Below, piece by piece: positions 1 through 6,989 of a DNA stretch of 9,294 nucleotides. Source of the DNA: Bacteroidota bacterium (GTDB taxonomy: Bacteria > Bacteroidota > Bacteroidia > Chitinophagales > Chitinophagaceae); assembly GCA_028876035.1 (NCBI GenBank), contig JAGWTK010000133.1, forward strand, positions 1-9,294, given 5' to 3'. The notes below the pieces were generated by a model. The model saw nothing but the letters and a program-made list of their open reading frames with translations, ran no database searches and had not been told where the DNA came from. A program made the translations under genes and the position numbers. Position 1 is the stretch's first letter. Every line of letters begins with the position of its first letter.

Positions 1-227
1 GAAATAAATACCTGTTGGAGACCAGTCTTGGTCAGCTGGAAGAAAAGCTGCAGCCCAGTCAATTTTACCGCATTAACCGGCAGTTGCTGGTGAACATAGA
101 TGCAGTCCTGAAAGTCCATCAATGGTTGGGTGGCCGGTTAAAACTCGAGCTTAGTCTGCCCGCAGAAGCCGAAACCCTCGTGAGCCGTGAGCGGGTCGGA
201 GGTTTCAAAGAATGGCTCGGAGAATAA
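1..227 (+). CDS. LytTR-domain response regulator, C-terminal fragment
   Basis: The frame is open to the left edge (first full codon at base 3), so this is the 3' end of a longer gene; the TTG at 15 is an internal codon. The roughly 74 visible residues match the LytTR DNA-binding domain: a YLLETSLGQLEEKL helix, the hallmark FYRINRQLLVN segment, a beta hairpin (GGRLKLELSL), then a VSRERVGGFKEWL end. In Bacteroidota such domains usually follow a CheY-like receiver and form LytR/AlgR-type regulators paired with a membrane histidine kinase; both the receiver and the kinase would be off the left edge. The conserved (S/P)R..v..FK.WL end shows the C-terminus is intact. The target is unknown. The exported protein that starts 78 nt downstream could be a target or a co-transcribed partner, but this is only inferred from position. 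Confidence 0.88.
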   Translation, partial: NKYLLETSLGQLEEKLQPSQFYRINRQLLVNIDAVLKVHQWLGGRLKLELSLPAEAETLVSRERVGGFKEWLGE

Positions 228-305
228 AATGGACCAGCACAACCTTTAATGCCGATTTAGCGTAGTAACTTAGGATAGCGCGATTGCTATTGTAAGTTCC
301 CGCTT

Positions 306-1004
306 ATGTTTCGCCACTTATTCTATACGCTCCTAATGGCAGGTATTGCGTCCGGTAGTGCAGCCAATGCACAAACTTTCCAGCAACATGCCAACGGCGA
401 TATTTCCATCCATGTAGTGGGTGTATACCGGTATCCTGCGTTTTCAGAAGCGACTATTATCTATCGAAACGGGCTGGTGGTGGGCGGCCAGTTTAACTAT
501 AATATCACGCTCGATGAGATGCACTTTATCTCGAGGGAGGGTGATACGATGGCGCTGGCAGCGGTCGATTCAGTCGATTTTATTCAGCTCAATGGCAGCC
601 GCTACTACTACTACAAAAGGGGATACCTGCAATCCATCGATTCTACCCACGGCGTTATCCTGGCTTTTCACCAGGTGATCACGGCTATTAAAGGAAATGA
701 CGGAGGGCCGGTGGTGTCGATGGAGAAAGAGAGTTTTATGACCAATGATTATTTCGCCGGGAACGGGCAGGTATACAATATCGGCGAGAAGGGCAAGGGA
801 CATATGTACGCGAAAGAGTTGTTTTACATGGGGGATAGCTACGGGCACTTCTCAAGGGCCGGGAAAGAATACCTGCTGCAGCGGCTGCCGCAACATGCAG
901 TTGCGATTCGCAATTACCTCAAAACGCACAAGACGAATTTCAACGATCTCGAAGACCTGATCATGTTGTTCCGTTTTTGCCGCAGCCTGCCTTCTGCTGG
1001 GTAA
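306..1004 (+). CDS. exported protein of unknown function
   Basis: This encodes 232 residues. The first 22 form a typical Sec signal peptide: a short basic start (MFRH), a hydrophobic stretch, and a likely signal peptidase I cut after ANA at 20-22, leaving TFQQ after Q23. The mature protein has no further membrane segment, so it is probably periplasmic or surface-exposed. Visible features are a strand-rich N-terminal half (HVVGVYRYPAF, GGQFNYNITLDEMHFI, GDTMALAAVDSVDFI), a run of four tyrosines near residue 100 (GSRYYYYKRGYL), and a charged helical end (YLLQRLPQHAVAIRNYLK). The early FNYNITLDEMHFIS...GDTMALA pattern resembles exported hypothetical proteins common in Bacteroidota in which a Y/F-N-Y...M.FI...GDT stretch recurs; I cannot name the family. 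It follows the LytTR gene by 78 nt and ends 5 nt from the convergent ligase gene. The ATG at 306 is chosen because it gives the signal peptide. Confidence 0.8.
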   Translation: MFRHLFYTLLMAGIASGSAANAQTFQQHANGDISIHVVGVYRYPAFSEATIIYRNGLVVGGQFNYNITLDEMHFISREGDTMALAAVDSVDFIQLNGSRYYYYKRGYLQSIDSTHGVILAFHQVITAIKGNDGGPVVSMEKESFMTNDYFAGNGQVYNIGEKGKGHMYAKELFYMGDSYGHFSRAGKEYLLQRLPQHAVAIRNYLKTHKTNFNDLEDLIMLFRFCRSLPSAG

Positions 1005-1009
1005 CAGCA

Positions 1010-2653
1010 TTAATCCGCTTTCTTGTTTCCATACATGGCCAGCATCTGCCGCAGATCATCCAGTGTATTAATTTCATCTGGCTTCTTGTCTTTGCGCCAG
1101 CGGTTCATGCGCGGGAATCGCAGGGCTACACCCGACTTATGTCTCGACGAAGCCGCAATACCCTCGAACGCAATCTCAAATACGAGTTCAGGCTTTACCG
1201 TACGCACCGGCCCGAATTTCTCGATCGAATGCTGTCGCACGAAACGATCTACTTCTGCAAATTCTTTATCGGTTAACCCGGAATATGCTTTTGTAAAACT
1301 TACGAGTTTATCGCCATCCCGTACCGCAAAGGTGTAGTCCGTATACAAATTGCTTCTTCTGCCATGTCCTTTTTGGGCATAGATCATTACGCAGTCAATC
1401 ACCAGTGGATCGATTTTCCATTTCCACCAGTCGCCTTTTTTGCGGCCCGACTGGTAAGCCGAACTTTTTCGTTTTAACATCAGTCCTTCAGCACCCTGCT
1501 CTCTCGATAATGCACGCATGCCGGTAAGTTGTTCCCAATCGCTGAAAATAATTTTGGGCGATAGGATCAGCGCGGGATGGCGCAGCCCTTCTACAATGTC
1601 TTCCAGTAGCCTTCGCCTTTCTTCCAGTGGTTGCTCGCGGATATCGGTGCCATTCCATTCCAGCAGGTCATAGGCAAAAAAGGTGATGGGGGTTTCCTGC
1701 AGTTGTTTCTTTGAAAGGTTCTTTCGACCGATTCGTGTTTGCAGCAAGGCAAAGGGAAGTGGCTTTTGATCCACACTGGGAATAATTTCTCCATCCATCA
1801 CAATACCATCCGGCAGCTGTTCGCGCAGTGCATGGTATTCCGGAAATTTTTCGGTCATCAGTTCTTCGCCCCGGCTCCAAACGAACAATTCGCCATTGCG
1901 GCAGATGAGTTGTCCGCGAATACCATCCCATTTCCATTCCGCCTGCCATTCTTCCGGTTTTCCCAGTTGCTCCGGTGTGTCTTCGAGCGCATAGGCCAGG
2001 AAGAACGGATAGGGCTTGGAGATATCCTGCTGTATTGATTCCTCACCCAGCAAACCTGCAAATGATACCTGCGCAGGGTCCCAGTTGCCGCTAATCCGGT
2101 GTGCGATAACCGTGGCAGGCAGTGATATGGATTGCGCGAGCGCATTGACCATACTTGTTTGGGATATGCCAATCCGGAATCCGCCGGTGATAAGTTTGTT
2201 GAATACGAATTGTGCTTCGCGGTTCATCGAAGACCAGCTGCCGGTGATGAATGCTTTGCGGTCTTCCTCTGTTGCCTTCTGCAGGGATGCCAGCTGGTTG
2301 ATATACCACGACAACGATTTCGGTTCTGCAACAAGGTTCGTTTCGGGAAGCAGCAAAGCAATTGTTTCTGCCAAATCGCCCACGGTGTGGTAGCATTCGT
2401 CGAACAACCATTCGGCGATGGCCGACCGTTCCATGCACCAGGCTTTGAGTAAACCTGCATTCACAATACGCCTGGGCCTTCTACCGCTAAATATGGCAAT
2501 CACCCAAACTTTGTCTTCTTCGGGTGCTTGCTGAAAATAACCGGACAATGCCGCCAGTTTGTCGTTGGTTTTGGTGGCCTTACCCAATTGCACTACAAGT
2601 GTAGTGAAGAGGGTCATACCATCGGCGGCCGGTGATAATGTATCCTGTTTCAT
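1010..2653 (-). CDS. ATP-dependent DNA ligase (ligase-associated module type)
   Basis: This seals nicks using ATP through a lysyl-AMP intermediate. Numbering from the ATG at 2653 (547 residues), the order is an N-terminal alpha-helical ligase domain (about 13-205, with GDLAETIALLLP), then the adenylation domain with motif I KWDGIR and catalytic K241, SRGEEL (260-265), motif III DGEI (287-290), motif IIIa FFAYDLL (325-331), motif IV EGLMLKR (389-395) and motif V WWKWK (409-413). An OB-fold follows, ending near RFPRMNRWRKDK. All key nucleotidyltransferase residues are present. Sequence and neighbour fit the bacterial ligase family encoded beside an MBL-fold exonuclease. The start is uncertain: the frame is open to an ATG at 2737, which would overlap the exonuclease gene by 68 nt. 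ATGs at 2668, 2653 and 2617 are more plausible. The conserved family start (short lead, then TKTNDKLAALSGYF) fits 2617, while the A-rich start context favours 2653. Confidence 0.95.
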   Translation of the reverse strand: MKQDTLSPAADGMTLFTTLVVQLGKATKTNDKLAALSGYFQQAPEEDKVWVIAIFSGRRPRRIVNAGLLKAWCMERSAIAEWLFDECYHTVGDLAETIALLLPETNLVAEPKSLSWYINQLASLQKATEEDRKAFITGSWSSMNREAQFVFNKLITGGFRIGISQTSMVNALAQSISLPATVIAHRISGNWDPAQVSFAGLLGEESIQQDISKPYPFFLAYALEDTPEQLGKPEEWQAEWKWDGIRGQLICRNGELFVWSRGEELMTEKFPEYHALREQLPDGIVMDGEIIPSVDQKPLPFALLQTRIGRKNLSKKQLQETPITFFAYDLLEWNGTDIREQPLEERRRLLEDIVEGLRHPALILSPKIIFSDWEQLTGMRALSREQGAEGLMLKRKSSAYQSGRKKGDWWKWKIDPLVIDCVMIYAQKGHGRRSNLYTDYTFAVRDGDKLVSFTKAYSGLTDKEFAEVDRFVRQHSIEKFGPVRTVKPELVFEIAFEGIAASSRHKSGVALRFPRMNRWRKDKKPDEINTLDDLRQMLAMYGNKKAD

Positions 2654-2669
2654 TGTTGGCTGTTCCATT

Positions 2670-3704
2670 TCAGGCATCGTTATCATTTGCGGGTTCAGTG
2701 CTGGTTGCGTTACTGCTTTCTTCTTCGTCGTCGCCAAAAGCCGTTTTTATTTCCGCGGCTTCGATGCCCTGTTCATTCAGGTACCGGCTGAAGGCCGCCT
2801 GGAAGCCATGGGTTGCCAATACTTTTTCAGCACCCGTTGCTTTTACAGCAGCTATGAGGCCGGGCCAGTCGGCATGGTCACTCAATGCAAAACCAGCGTC
2901 TACATTTCTTCGTCTTGCGTTGCCGCGTACCTGCATCCATCCACTGCATACACCGATGGAAACAGGTTGTAATTTTTTTATCCAGGGGCTATCCGCCGCA
3001 GAGCCCGGTGCAATGACGAGGTTGCGGTGGTATTGTTCGCGGGGAATATCGGCGCTCACTTTAATCGTAGGGGGGAATTTGAATCCGGCATTTTGAAGTG
3101 CCTGTTGTGTATTGAAAACAGCGCCATGCACATATACCTGGTCTACGCAGTTCGCCAATCCGTGAATCAATCGCTGCGCCTTGCCCAGGCTGTAAGCCAG
3201 CAGCAAGCTCGTTCGTTTGGCAGCCTGGTTTTCGTGTATCCATTGCCGTATGGACGCAAATATTGTCTCCTGGTTTTTCCATTGGTAGATGGGCAACCCG
3301 AAGGTTGACTCGGTGATAAAGCAGTGGCATCGAACCGGTTCAAAGGCGCCGCTGATGCCATCGTTCTCTGTTTTATAATCGCCGCTTACGACCCAAACCT
3401 CGCCACCATATTCCAGCCTCACCTGTGAAGATCCAATGACATGTCCGGCCGGATGCAGACTCAACTGAACACCATTCAAAAAGATCGTTTCGTTCCAGCC
3501 AATGCTTTGATAGTGGTTGTCGCCTAATCGCAGTTGCAGCAATGGTTTGGTATCGTGGTGACAGAGGTATTCCTGCGAACCCCATCGCGCATGATCACTG
3601 TGCGCGTGCGTGATTACAGCTTTGCGCACCGGCTTCCAGGGGTCGATGTAGAAATCGCCTTGTGGACAGTAGAGGCCGTGGTCGGTTACACGTATCAAGG
3701 ACAT
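2670..3704 (-). CDS. ligase-associated DNA exonuclease (MBL fold)
   Basis: This 344-residue protein has the metallo-beta-lactamase fold with beta-CASP-like features and belongs to the putative exonuclease family found next to ATP-dependent ligases. Metal-binding motifs visible are HAHSDH at 33-38, PAGHVIGS with H88, SGDYK with D109, TESTF at 131-135, ALSDHADW with D276/H277, and ATHG with H299. These are the residues expected to hold two metal ions for phosphodiester hydrolysis. The start MSLIRVTDHGLYCPQGDFYIDPW is close to the family's usual N-terminus, so the ATG at 3704 is well supported. The last 20 or so residues are acidic, Ser/Thr-rich and low in complexity, and look like an unstructured tail. 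The ligase gene follows at once: its possible starts range from 68 nt inside this gene to 50 nt after its stop, which suggests translational coupling. Together the pair probably processes and seals DNA ends in repair. Confidence 0.93.
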   Translation of the reverse strand: MSLIRVTDHGLYCPQGDFYIDPWKPVRKAVITHAHSDHARWGSQEYLCHHDTKPLLQLRLGDNHYQSIGWNETIFLNGVQLSLHPAGHVIGSSQVRLEYGGEVWVVSGDYKTENDGISGAFEPVRCHCFITESTFGLPIYQWKNQETIFASIRQWIHENQAAKRTSLLLAYSLGKAQRLIHGLANCVDQVYVHGAVFNTQQALQNAGFKFPPTIKVSADIPREQYHRNLVIAPGSAADSPWIKKLQPVSIGVCSGWMQVRGNARRRNVDAGFALSDHADWPGLIAAVKATGAEKVLATHGFQAAFSRYLNEQGIEAAEIKTAFGDDEEESSNATSTEPANDNDA

Positions 3705-3709
3705 TCTAT

Positions 3710-3741
3710 GTTTAAAAGTTTAAAAGTTTAAGGGTTTAAAG
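3710..3741. repeat. four tandem octamers, GTTTAAAA type
   Basis: Four consecutive 8-nt units read GTTTAAAA, GTTTAAAA, GTTTAAGG and GTTTAAAG, starting 6 nt upstream of the exonuclease start codon (as that gene is read). Related units occur in inverted orientation at 3873-3889. Short A/T-rich tandem arrays of this kind are, to my knowledge, frequent between genes in Bacteroidota. They also place an A/T-rich leader in front of the exonuclease gene, which may aid translation start or carry a promoter. Function is not known. Confidence 0.7.
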
Positions 3742-3890
3742 GTTCTTTATGCGGAGTTTCTGCCCTGTCCGGTCGTGCCTTTGTCGCAAAATATTACAGC
3801 GCTGTGCGCAACGTCTATTTCAGTCACCTTCAGTAAGCCGCCCCCCCCCTGGGATGTTGTTGCACAGAGGAACTCTTAAACCCTTAAACT
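3725..3890. repeat. inverted repeat arms flanking a 126-nt segment
   Basis: The 15-nt sequence AGTTTAAGGGTTTAA at 3725-3739 recurs exactly as its reverse complement at 3876-3890, and similarity continues for five more bases with two mismatches (arms 3725-3744 and 3871-3890). The left arm is the end of the octamer array. The right arm lies inside the DUF2256 coding region and encodes FKGLRV. The segment between holds a 9-nt C run (3841-3849). The arms could pair in RNA or mark a small repeat element; I see no coding capacity for mobility. Confidence 0.6.
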
Positions 3891-4023
3891 GCCTTCGGCA
3901 TTTCTCACTACAAAACTTTACCTCCTCCCAATTCCTTGCCCATTTTTTTCGCCATACCATCGGCCGGCCGCAATGCGCGCAGGGTTTGGAGGGAAGGAAT
4001 GATTTATTGCCTTTGGCAGACAT
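3820..4023 (-). CDS. DUF2256 zinc-binding small protein
   Basis: The 67-residue product has a clear DUF2256 core: LPSKPCAHCGRPMVWRKKW, then W..VKFCSEKCRR. Four cysteines (C15, C18, C38, C42; CxxC and CxxxC) probably bind one zinc ion. Family members are usually about 40-60 residues and end shortly after the last CxxxCR. Function is not established. They are known for occurring near photolyase/cryptochrome-type genes, and here the gene sits between an exported protein and DNA repair genes. The stretch after residue 45 (FKGLRVPLCNNIPGGGRLTEGD) is unlike the family. It is encoded by an octamer repeat (positions 3873-3889) and by a run of nine G's read on this strand (3841-3849), so the original 3' end may have been altered by a repeat element or a frameshift. 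The gene starts 43 nt after the stop of the upstream PBP-like gene and is probably in the same transcript. Confidence 0.8.
   Translation of the reverse strand: MSAKGNKSFLPSKPCAHCGRPMVWRKKWARNWEEVKFCSEKCRRQFKGLRVPLCNNIPGGGRLTEGD
3841..3849. repeat. 9-nt homopolymer C/G tract in a coding region
   Basis: Nine consecutive C's on the + strand are read as G's in the DUF2256 gene (codons for the PGGGR segment). Loss of one base would replace the last few residues and extend the protein by 26 codons past the present stop, to a TAA at about 3749-3751. Gain of one base would end it within three codons. Tracts of this length are prone to slippage and to sequencing error. Confidence 0.8.
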
Positions 4024-4066
4024 GCAAGGGTAACAACAGGGCGAAAGAATGGTTCAGGGCGAGTAA

Positions 4067-5254
4067 TCAGTTCACACCAATTACCTGTCCATTCATTTTT
4101 TTAACAAAGTAGAGTTTTTTGTTTTCGAAGTGGTCGAGGGCCATGGTTTGTTTGTCGAGCACGGGCTGTATGTCCCAGTCGGTAAACAGTTTGTACTTTT
4201 TCTCGCCGATGCTGCTGTTGAGGTTGCTGCCTTTGTCGACCAGCAATTTGCCGAAACGGTACATGCATTCATAGCCGCGAAAGACCATATCACTGGGGCG
4301 TGCGTAAAGGAATGTTTTGAAGTAGTTGGTGATCGAGTTGCTCGTTTTATCGGTCTTTGCGTTGTAGAACGGTGTGCTGTATACGATATTCAGGTCTTTG
4401 TATTCTTTCCGGTTAAAATCGATGATCGCGTCCCAGGTGGGCATGCCCACCAGCAGGGCAGGAAATTTTTCGAGCGAAGCCGAGAGTTGTTGCGCGATGG
4501 TTCGGCCAAAGTTTTCATCCATACTTGCTACGACGCAAACGGTGAGCCGGGTGCTGTCGAGATGGTTGTCCAGGCTGAACGGTTTACTATCGTCGAGCAT
4601 TACAAACTTCGATTTGAGTTTTACGCTGGGCGTGTTTTTTTCTACTTCGGTGAAATAGCTTTGCAGGCGGTCTTCCATCTGGCCCTTGCGACGAAAAAAG
4701 ATCACATTGGAAGTGCCGTAATTTTTTTGCAGGTAGCGGTAGATGCCTTCGCAATGGGTTTGCAGGGTAGAGTTGAGAATAACCAGCGATGGGTTACGGG
4801 CGATGCCGGCGTCGTTGGGCAGGTTGGCATTGATGAAAGGAATATTTTTTCGCAGGGCTGCTTCGGCCAGGGTTTTTGCTTCGGTAGGGGTAACATGACC
4901 GATGATCAAACCTGCGTGTTCGAGCGCAGGTGTGTTCAATTGCTGTTGCAGGTTTTGGGTAGCCGAGCGTGTATCAAATATCTCAATATTGAGCTCGACC
5001 TTTTCTGTTTTCAGTGAATCGGCGGCCAATTTGATTCCTTCGTAAAATTCCAGTCCGGGTGTAATAAACTTCGGGAAGTTTTTATCATACCGGTATTGTC
5101 CGGCCGGGTCAAAGGCTGAGTCGAGGTAGAGCGGGGCAAAAACAGCGACCGTATAACGGGTATGGGTACTGTCTTTTGCCTGTGCGAACAAGTGCACCGG
5201 GAGGAAAGTGGCGGTAAACATTAAGGCAAATACAGGCAGCAGGGCTTTTTTCAT
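4067..5254 (-). CDS. exported PBP type-1-like protein (ABC substrate-binding fold)
   Basis: This 395-residue protein starts with a signal peptide (MKKALLPVFALMFTATFLPVHLFA, probable cut after A24 or A26). The mature part resembles type-1 periplasmic binding proteins of the Leu/Ile/Val-binding class. It has an opening strand YTVAVFAPLYLDS, the segment PGLEFYEGIKLAADSL, the phrase IEIFDTRSATQNLQQQL, then AGLIIGHVTPTEAKTLAEAALRKNIPFIN, a second-lobe start (SNVIFFRRKGQMEDRLQSYF) and PALLVGMPTWDAI. The hinge and both lobes seem present. No permease or ATPase gene is nearby, so a transport role is doubtful; it may be a sensor or an envelope protein. From memory, Bacteroidota carry related PBP1 proteins with N-terminal LysM domains beside guaA; this one shows no LysM. 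It starts 23 nt after the guaA stop and is probably co-transcribed. The ligand is unknown. Confidence 0.82.
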   Translation of the reverse strand: MKKALLPVFALMFTATFLPVHLFAQAKDSTHTRYTVAVFAPLYLDSAFDPAGQYRYDKNFPKFITPGLEFYEGIKLAADSLKTEKVELNIEIFDTRSATQNLQQQLNTPALEHAGLIIGHVTPTEAKTLAEAALRKNIPFINANLPNDAGIARNPSLVILNSTLQTHCEGIYRYLQKNYGTSNVIFFRRKGQMEDRLQSYFTEVEKNTPSVKLKSKFVMLDDSKPFSLDNHLDSTRLTVCVVASMDENFGRTIAQQLSASLEKFPALLVGMPTWDAIIDFNRKEYKDLNIVYSTPFYNAKTDKTSNSITNYFKTFLYARPSDMVFRGYECMYRFGKLLVDKGSNLNSSIGEKKYKLFTDWDIQPVLDKQTMALDHFENKKLYFVKKMNGQVIGVN

Positions 5255-5277
5255 CTCAAAAAATTATAATAGGGGGT

Positions 5278-6813
5278 CTATTCCCATTCGATGGTGGCCG
5301 GCGGTTTGCTGCTGATATCGTACACTACACGGTTAATGCCGCGGACATTGTTAATGATTTCGTTGGAAATATGGGCCAGGAAACTATAGGGAAGATGAGC
5401 CCAGTCGGCCGTCATCCCATCTACTGAAGTCACGGCACGCAGCGCTACCGTATACTCATAGGTTCTTTCGTCGCCCATTACCCCCACACTTTTAACCGGT
5501 AGTAAGATGGCGCCGGCCTGCCAAACCGTTGCATAGAGGTTGTTATCTTTTAGTCCCTGGATATAGCGATGGTCGGCTTCCTGTAGCAAGGCAACTTTTT
5601 CAGCGGTGATCTCACCCAGGATGCGGATGGCCAGGCCCGGGCCGGGGAAGGGATGACGGTCAATCATGTCTGCGGGAACGCCCAGTTCACGGCCCACTTT
5701 GCGCACCTCGTCTTTAAACAAGGATCGAAGTGGTTCTACGAGTTCGAGGTGCAGGTGTTCGGGTAGTCCGCCAACGTTGTGGTGTGATTTGATCGTAACA
5801 GAAGGGCCGTGTACGGATACGCTTTCGATTACATCGGGGTAGATGGTGCCTTGTCCGAGTAATTCAACACCCGGTAATTTTTTCGCTTCTTCCTGGAAAA
5901 TATCGATGAACAGGCTGCCGATGGTTTTGCGTTTGGCTTCGGGATCTGATTTGCCGGCGAGGGCATCGTAGAAACGTTGTTTGGCATCGATGCCTTTTAC
6001 ATTCAGTCCGATCTGCGCGTAGGTCTTTAGCACATTTTCGAATTCATCTTTGCGCAGCACGCCGTTGTCGACAAAAATGCCGTGCAGTCGATCGCCAATA
6101 GCGCAGTGGATCAGCGTAGCAGCTACGGTAGAATCCACGCCGCCGCTTAATGCCATTACGCAATGCCGGTTGCCGATTTGCTTTTTGAGTGCTTCAACGG
6201 TGTCGGTGATAAAATGAGCCGGAGTCCAGTCTTGTTTACAACCACAAATCGATACCAGGAAGTTCTTCAATATTTTCTTGCCTTCGGCAGAATGGTATAC
6301 TTCGGGGTGGAATTGCAATCCATAGAGCGGATGGTTGAAACCACCATTGGCGGTAAACGCAGCAACGGGAATGCTTTCGGTGGTGGCAAGGATTTCAAAT
6401 CCTTTGGGGATTTCCAGGATTGTATCGGCATGGCTCATCCACACCTGGCTACGATCGTCTACGTCTTGTAAGAGCACATCGGGTTTGGACAATTGGAGCT
6501 GGGCCCGGCCATATTCACGCTTATTGCTTTTTTCAACGCGGCCACCTAAAGTTTTTGCAGTCAGCTGGGCGCCGTAGCAAATGCCCAGTACCGGTAGTTT
6601 GGCTACAATGGCAGCTACATCAACGATGGGTGCATTGCTGTCATTCACACTAAAAGGCGACCCCGAAAGGATAATGCCTTTTAATGAATCAGAATATTCG
6701 ATGGGTTTATGAAAAGGAGTGATTTCGCAGTATACATTGGCCTCGCGAACGGCCCGGGCGATCAGTTGGGTATACTGACTGCCAAAATCGAGGATGATGA
6801 TCTTTTCCGTCAT
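5278..6813 (-). CDS. guaA: GMP synthase (glutamine-hydrolysing)
   Basis: This converts XMP to GMP with ATP and glutamine, the last step of guanine nucleotide synthesis. The 511-residue product has an N-terminal class I glutamine amidotransferase (MTEKIIILDFGSQYTQLIAR; nucleophile C79 in GICYGAQ; H169 and E171 in FHPE). The ATP pyrophosphatase domain follows with PP-loop SGGVDST (223-229), and then the C-terminal dimerisation domain with HHNVGGLPEHLHLELVEPLR, RHPFPGPGLAIRILGE and the invariant end KPPATIEWE. Length is close to the usual 510-525. The frame is open a further 45 codons upstream to 6948, but that extension is unlike the family, so the ATG at 6813 is the start. It is the first gene of a leftward run and is divergent from the DUF2807 genes. 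All catalytic residues are present, so it should be active. Confidence 0.98.
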   Translation of the reverse strand: MTEKIIILDFGSQYTQLIARAVREANVYCEITPFHKPIEYSDSLKGIILSGSPFSVNDSNAPIVDVAAIVAKLPVLGICYGAQLTAKTLGGRVEKSNKREYGRAQLQLSKPDVLLQDVDDRSQVWMSHADTILEIPKGFEILATTESIPVAAFTANGGFNHPLYGLQFHPEVYHSAEGKKILKNFLVSICGCKQDWTPAHFITDTVEALKKQIGNRHCVMALSGGVDSTVAATLIHCAIGDRLHGIFVDNGVLRKDEFENVLKTYAQIGLNVKGIDAKQRFYDALAGKSDPEAKRKTIGSLFIDIFQEEAKKLPGVELLGQGTIYPDVIESVSVHGPSVTIKSHHNVGGLPEHLHLELVEPLRSLFKDEVRKVGRELGVPADMIDRHPFPGPGLAIRILGEITAEKVALLQEADHRYIQGLKDNNLYATVWQAGAILLPVKSVGVMGDERTYEYTVALRAVTSVDGMTADWAHLPYSFLAHISNEIINNVRGINRVVYDISSKPPATIEWE

Positions 6814-6820
6814 AGATGGC

Positions 6821-6829
6821 GCGAAGGTA
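6821..6829 (-). promoter_or_regulatory. candidate -7 element for guaA
   Basis: Read leftward, the sequence TACCTTCGC lies 7 nt before the guaA ATG and is close to the Bacteroidota -7 consensus TANNTTTG. No matching TTG -33 box is found at the usual 19-21 nt spacing. If used, transcription would begin almost at the start codon, giving a leaderless or nearly leaderless message. This would also exclude the longer 6948 start. Confidence 0.35.
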
Positions 6830-6968
6830 CAAAAACCGCGTTTACGAACGGAACGGCAAACTTGTTGATATCCAGCGTAATTATTGTTAGCCCATTGAAC
6901 CGGAAATTCTAATAGAACTGTAACCTCCCGGCCCCGGCCCTCGTCCAATTATCACAATCCATTTCACC

Positions 6969-6989
6969 GATTGAACGAAATGTTCAATC
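6969..6989. promoter_or_regulatory. perfect 8+8 bp dyad, candidate operator
   Basis: GATTGAAC and GTTCAATC form a perfect inverted repeat separated by GAAAT, ending 25 nt before the start codon of the first DUF2807 gene. The dyad covers the candidate -33 box and the spacer of that gene's promoter, where a bound repressor would block transcription. It could also fold as a hairpin, but no T-run follows, so it is not a terminator. It may also affect the divergent guaA. The regulator is unknown. Confidence 0.5.

Noticed and set aside
1005..1009. Bidirectional terminator between the convergent genes
   Set aside because: Only 5 nt separate the stops and I found no hairpin with a T-run at either 3' end.
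3891..3901. Small hairpin TGCCTTCGGCA as a terminator
   Set aside because: The stem is only 4 bp, lies inside the DUF2256 gene and has no suitable T-run for either direction of expected transcription.
3961..3970. GC-rich palindrome CGGCCGGCCG
   Set aside because: It falls in conserved DUF2256 codons (CGRPM region) and is explained by coding.
4130..5017. 295-codon open frame on the + strand
   Set aside because: It lies wholly opposite the PBP-like gene, whose signal peptide and fold are convincing; the + strand product shows no recognisable domain.
6814..6948. 45-codon N-terminal extension of GMP synthase
   Set aside because: The extension precedes the highly conserved GuaA start and covers the intergenic region with the likely -7 element.
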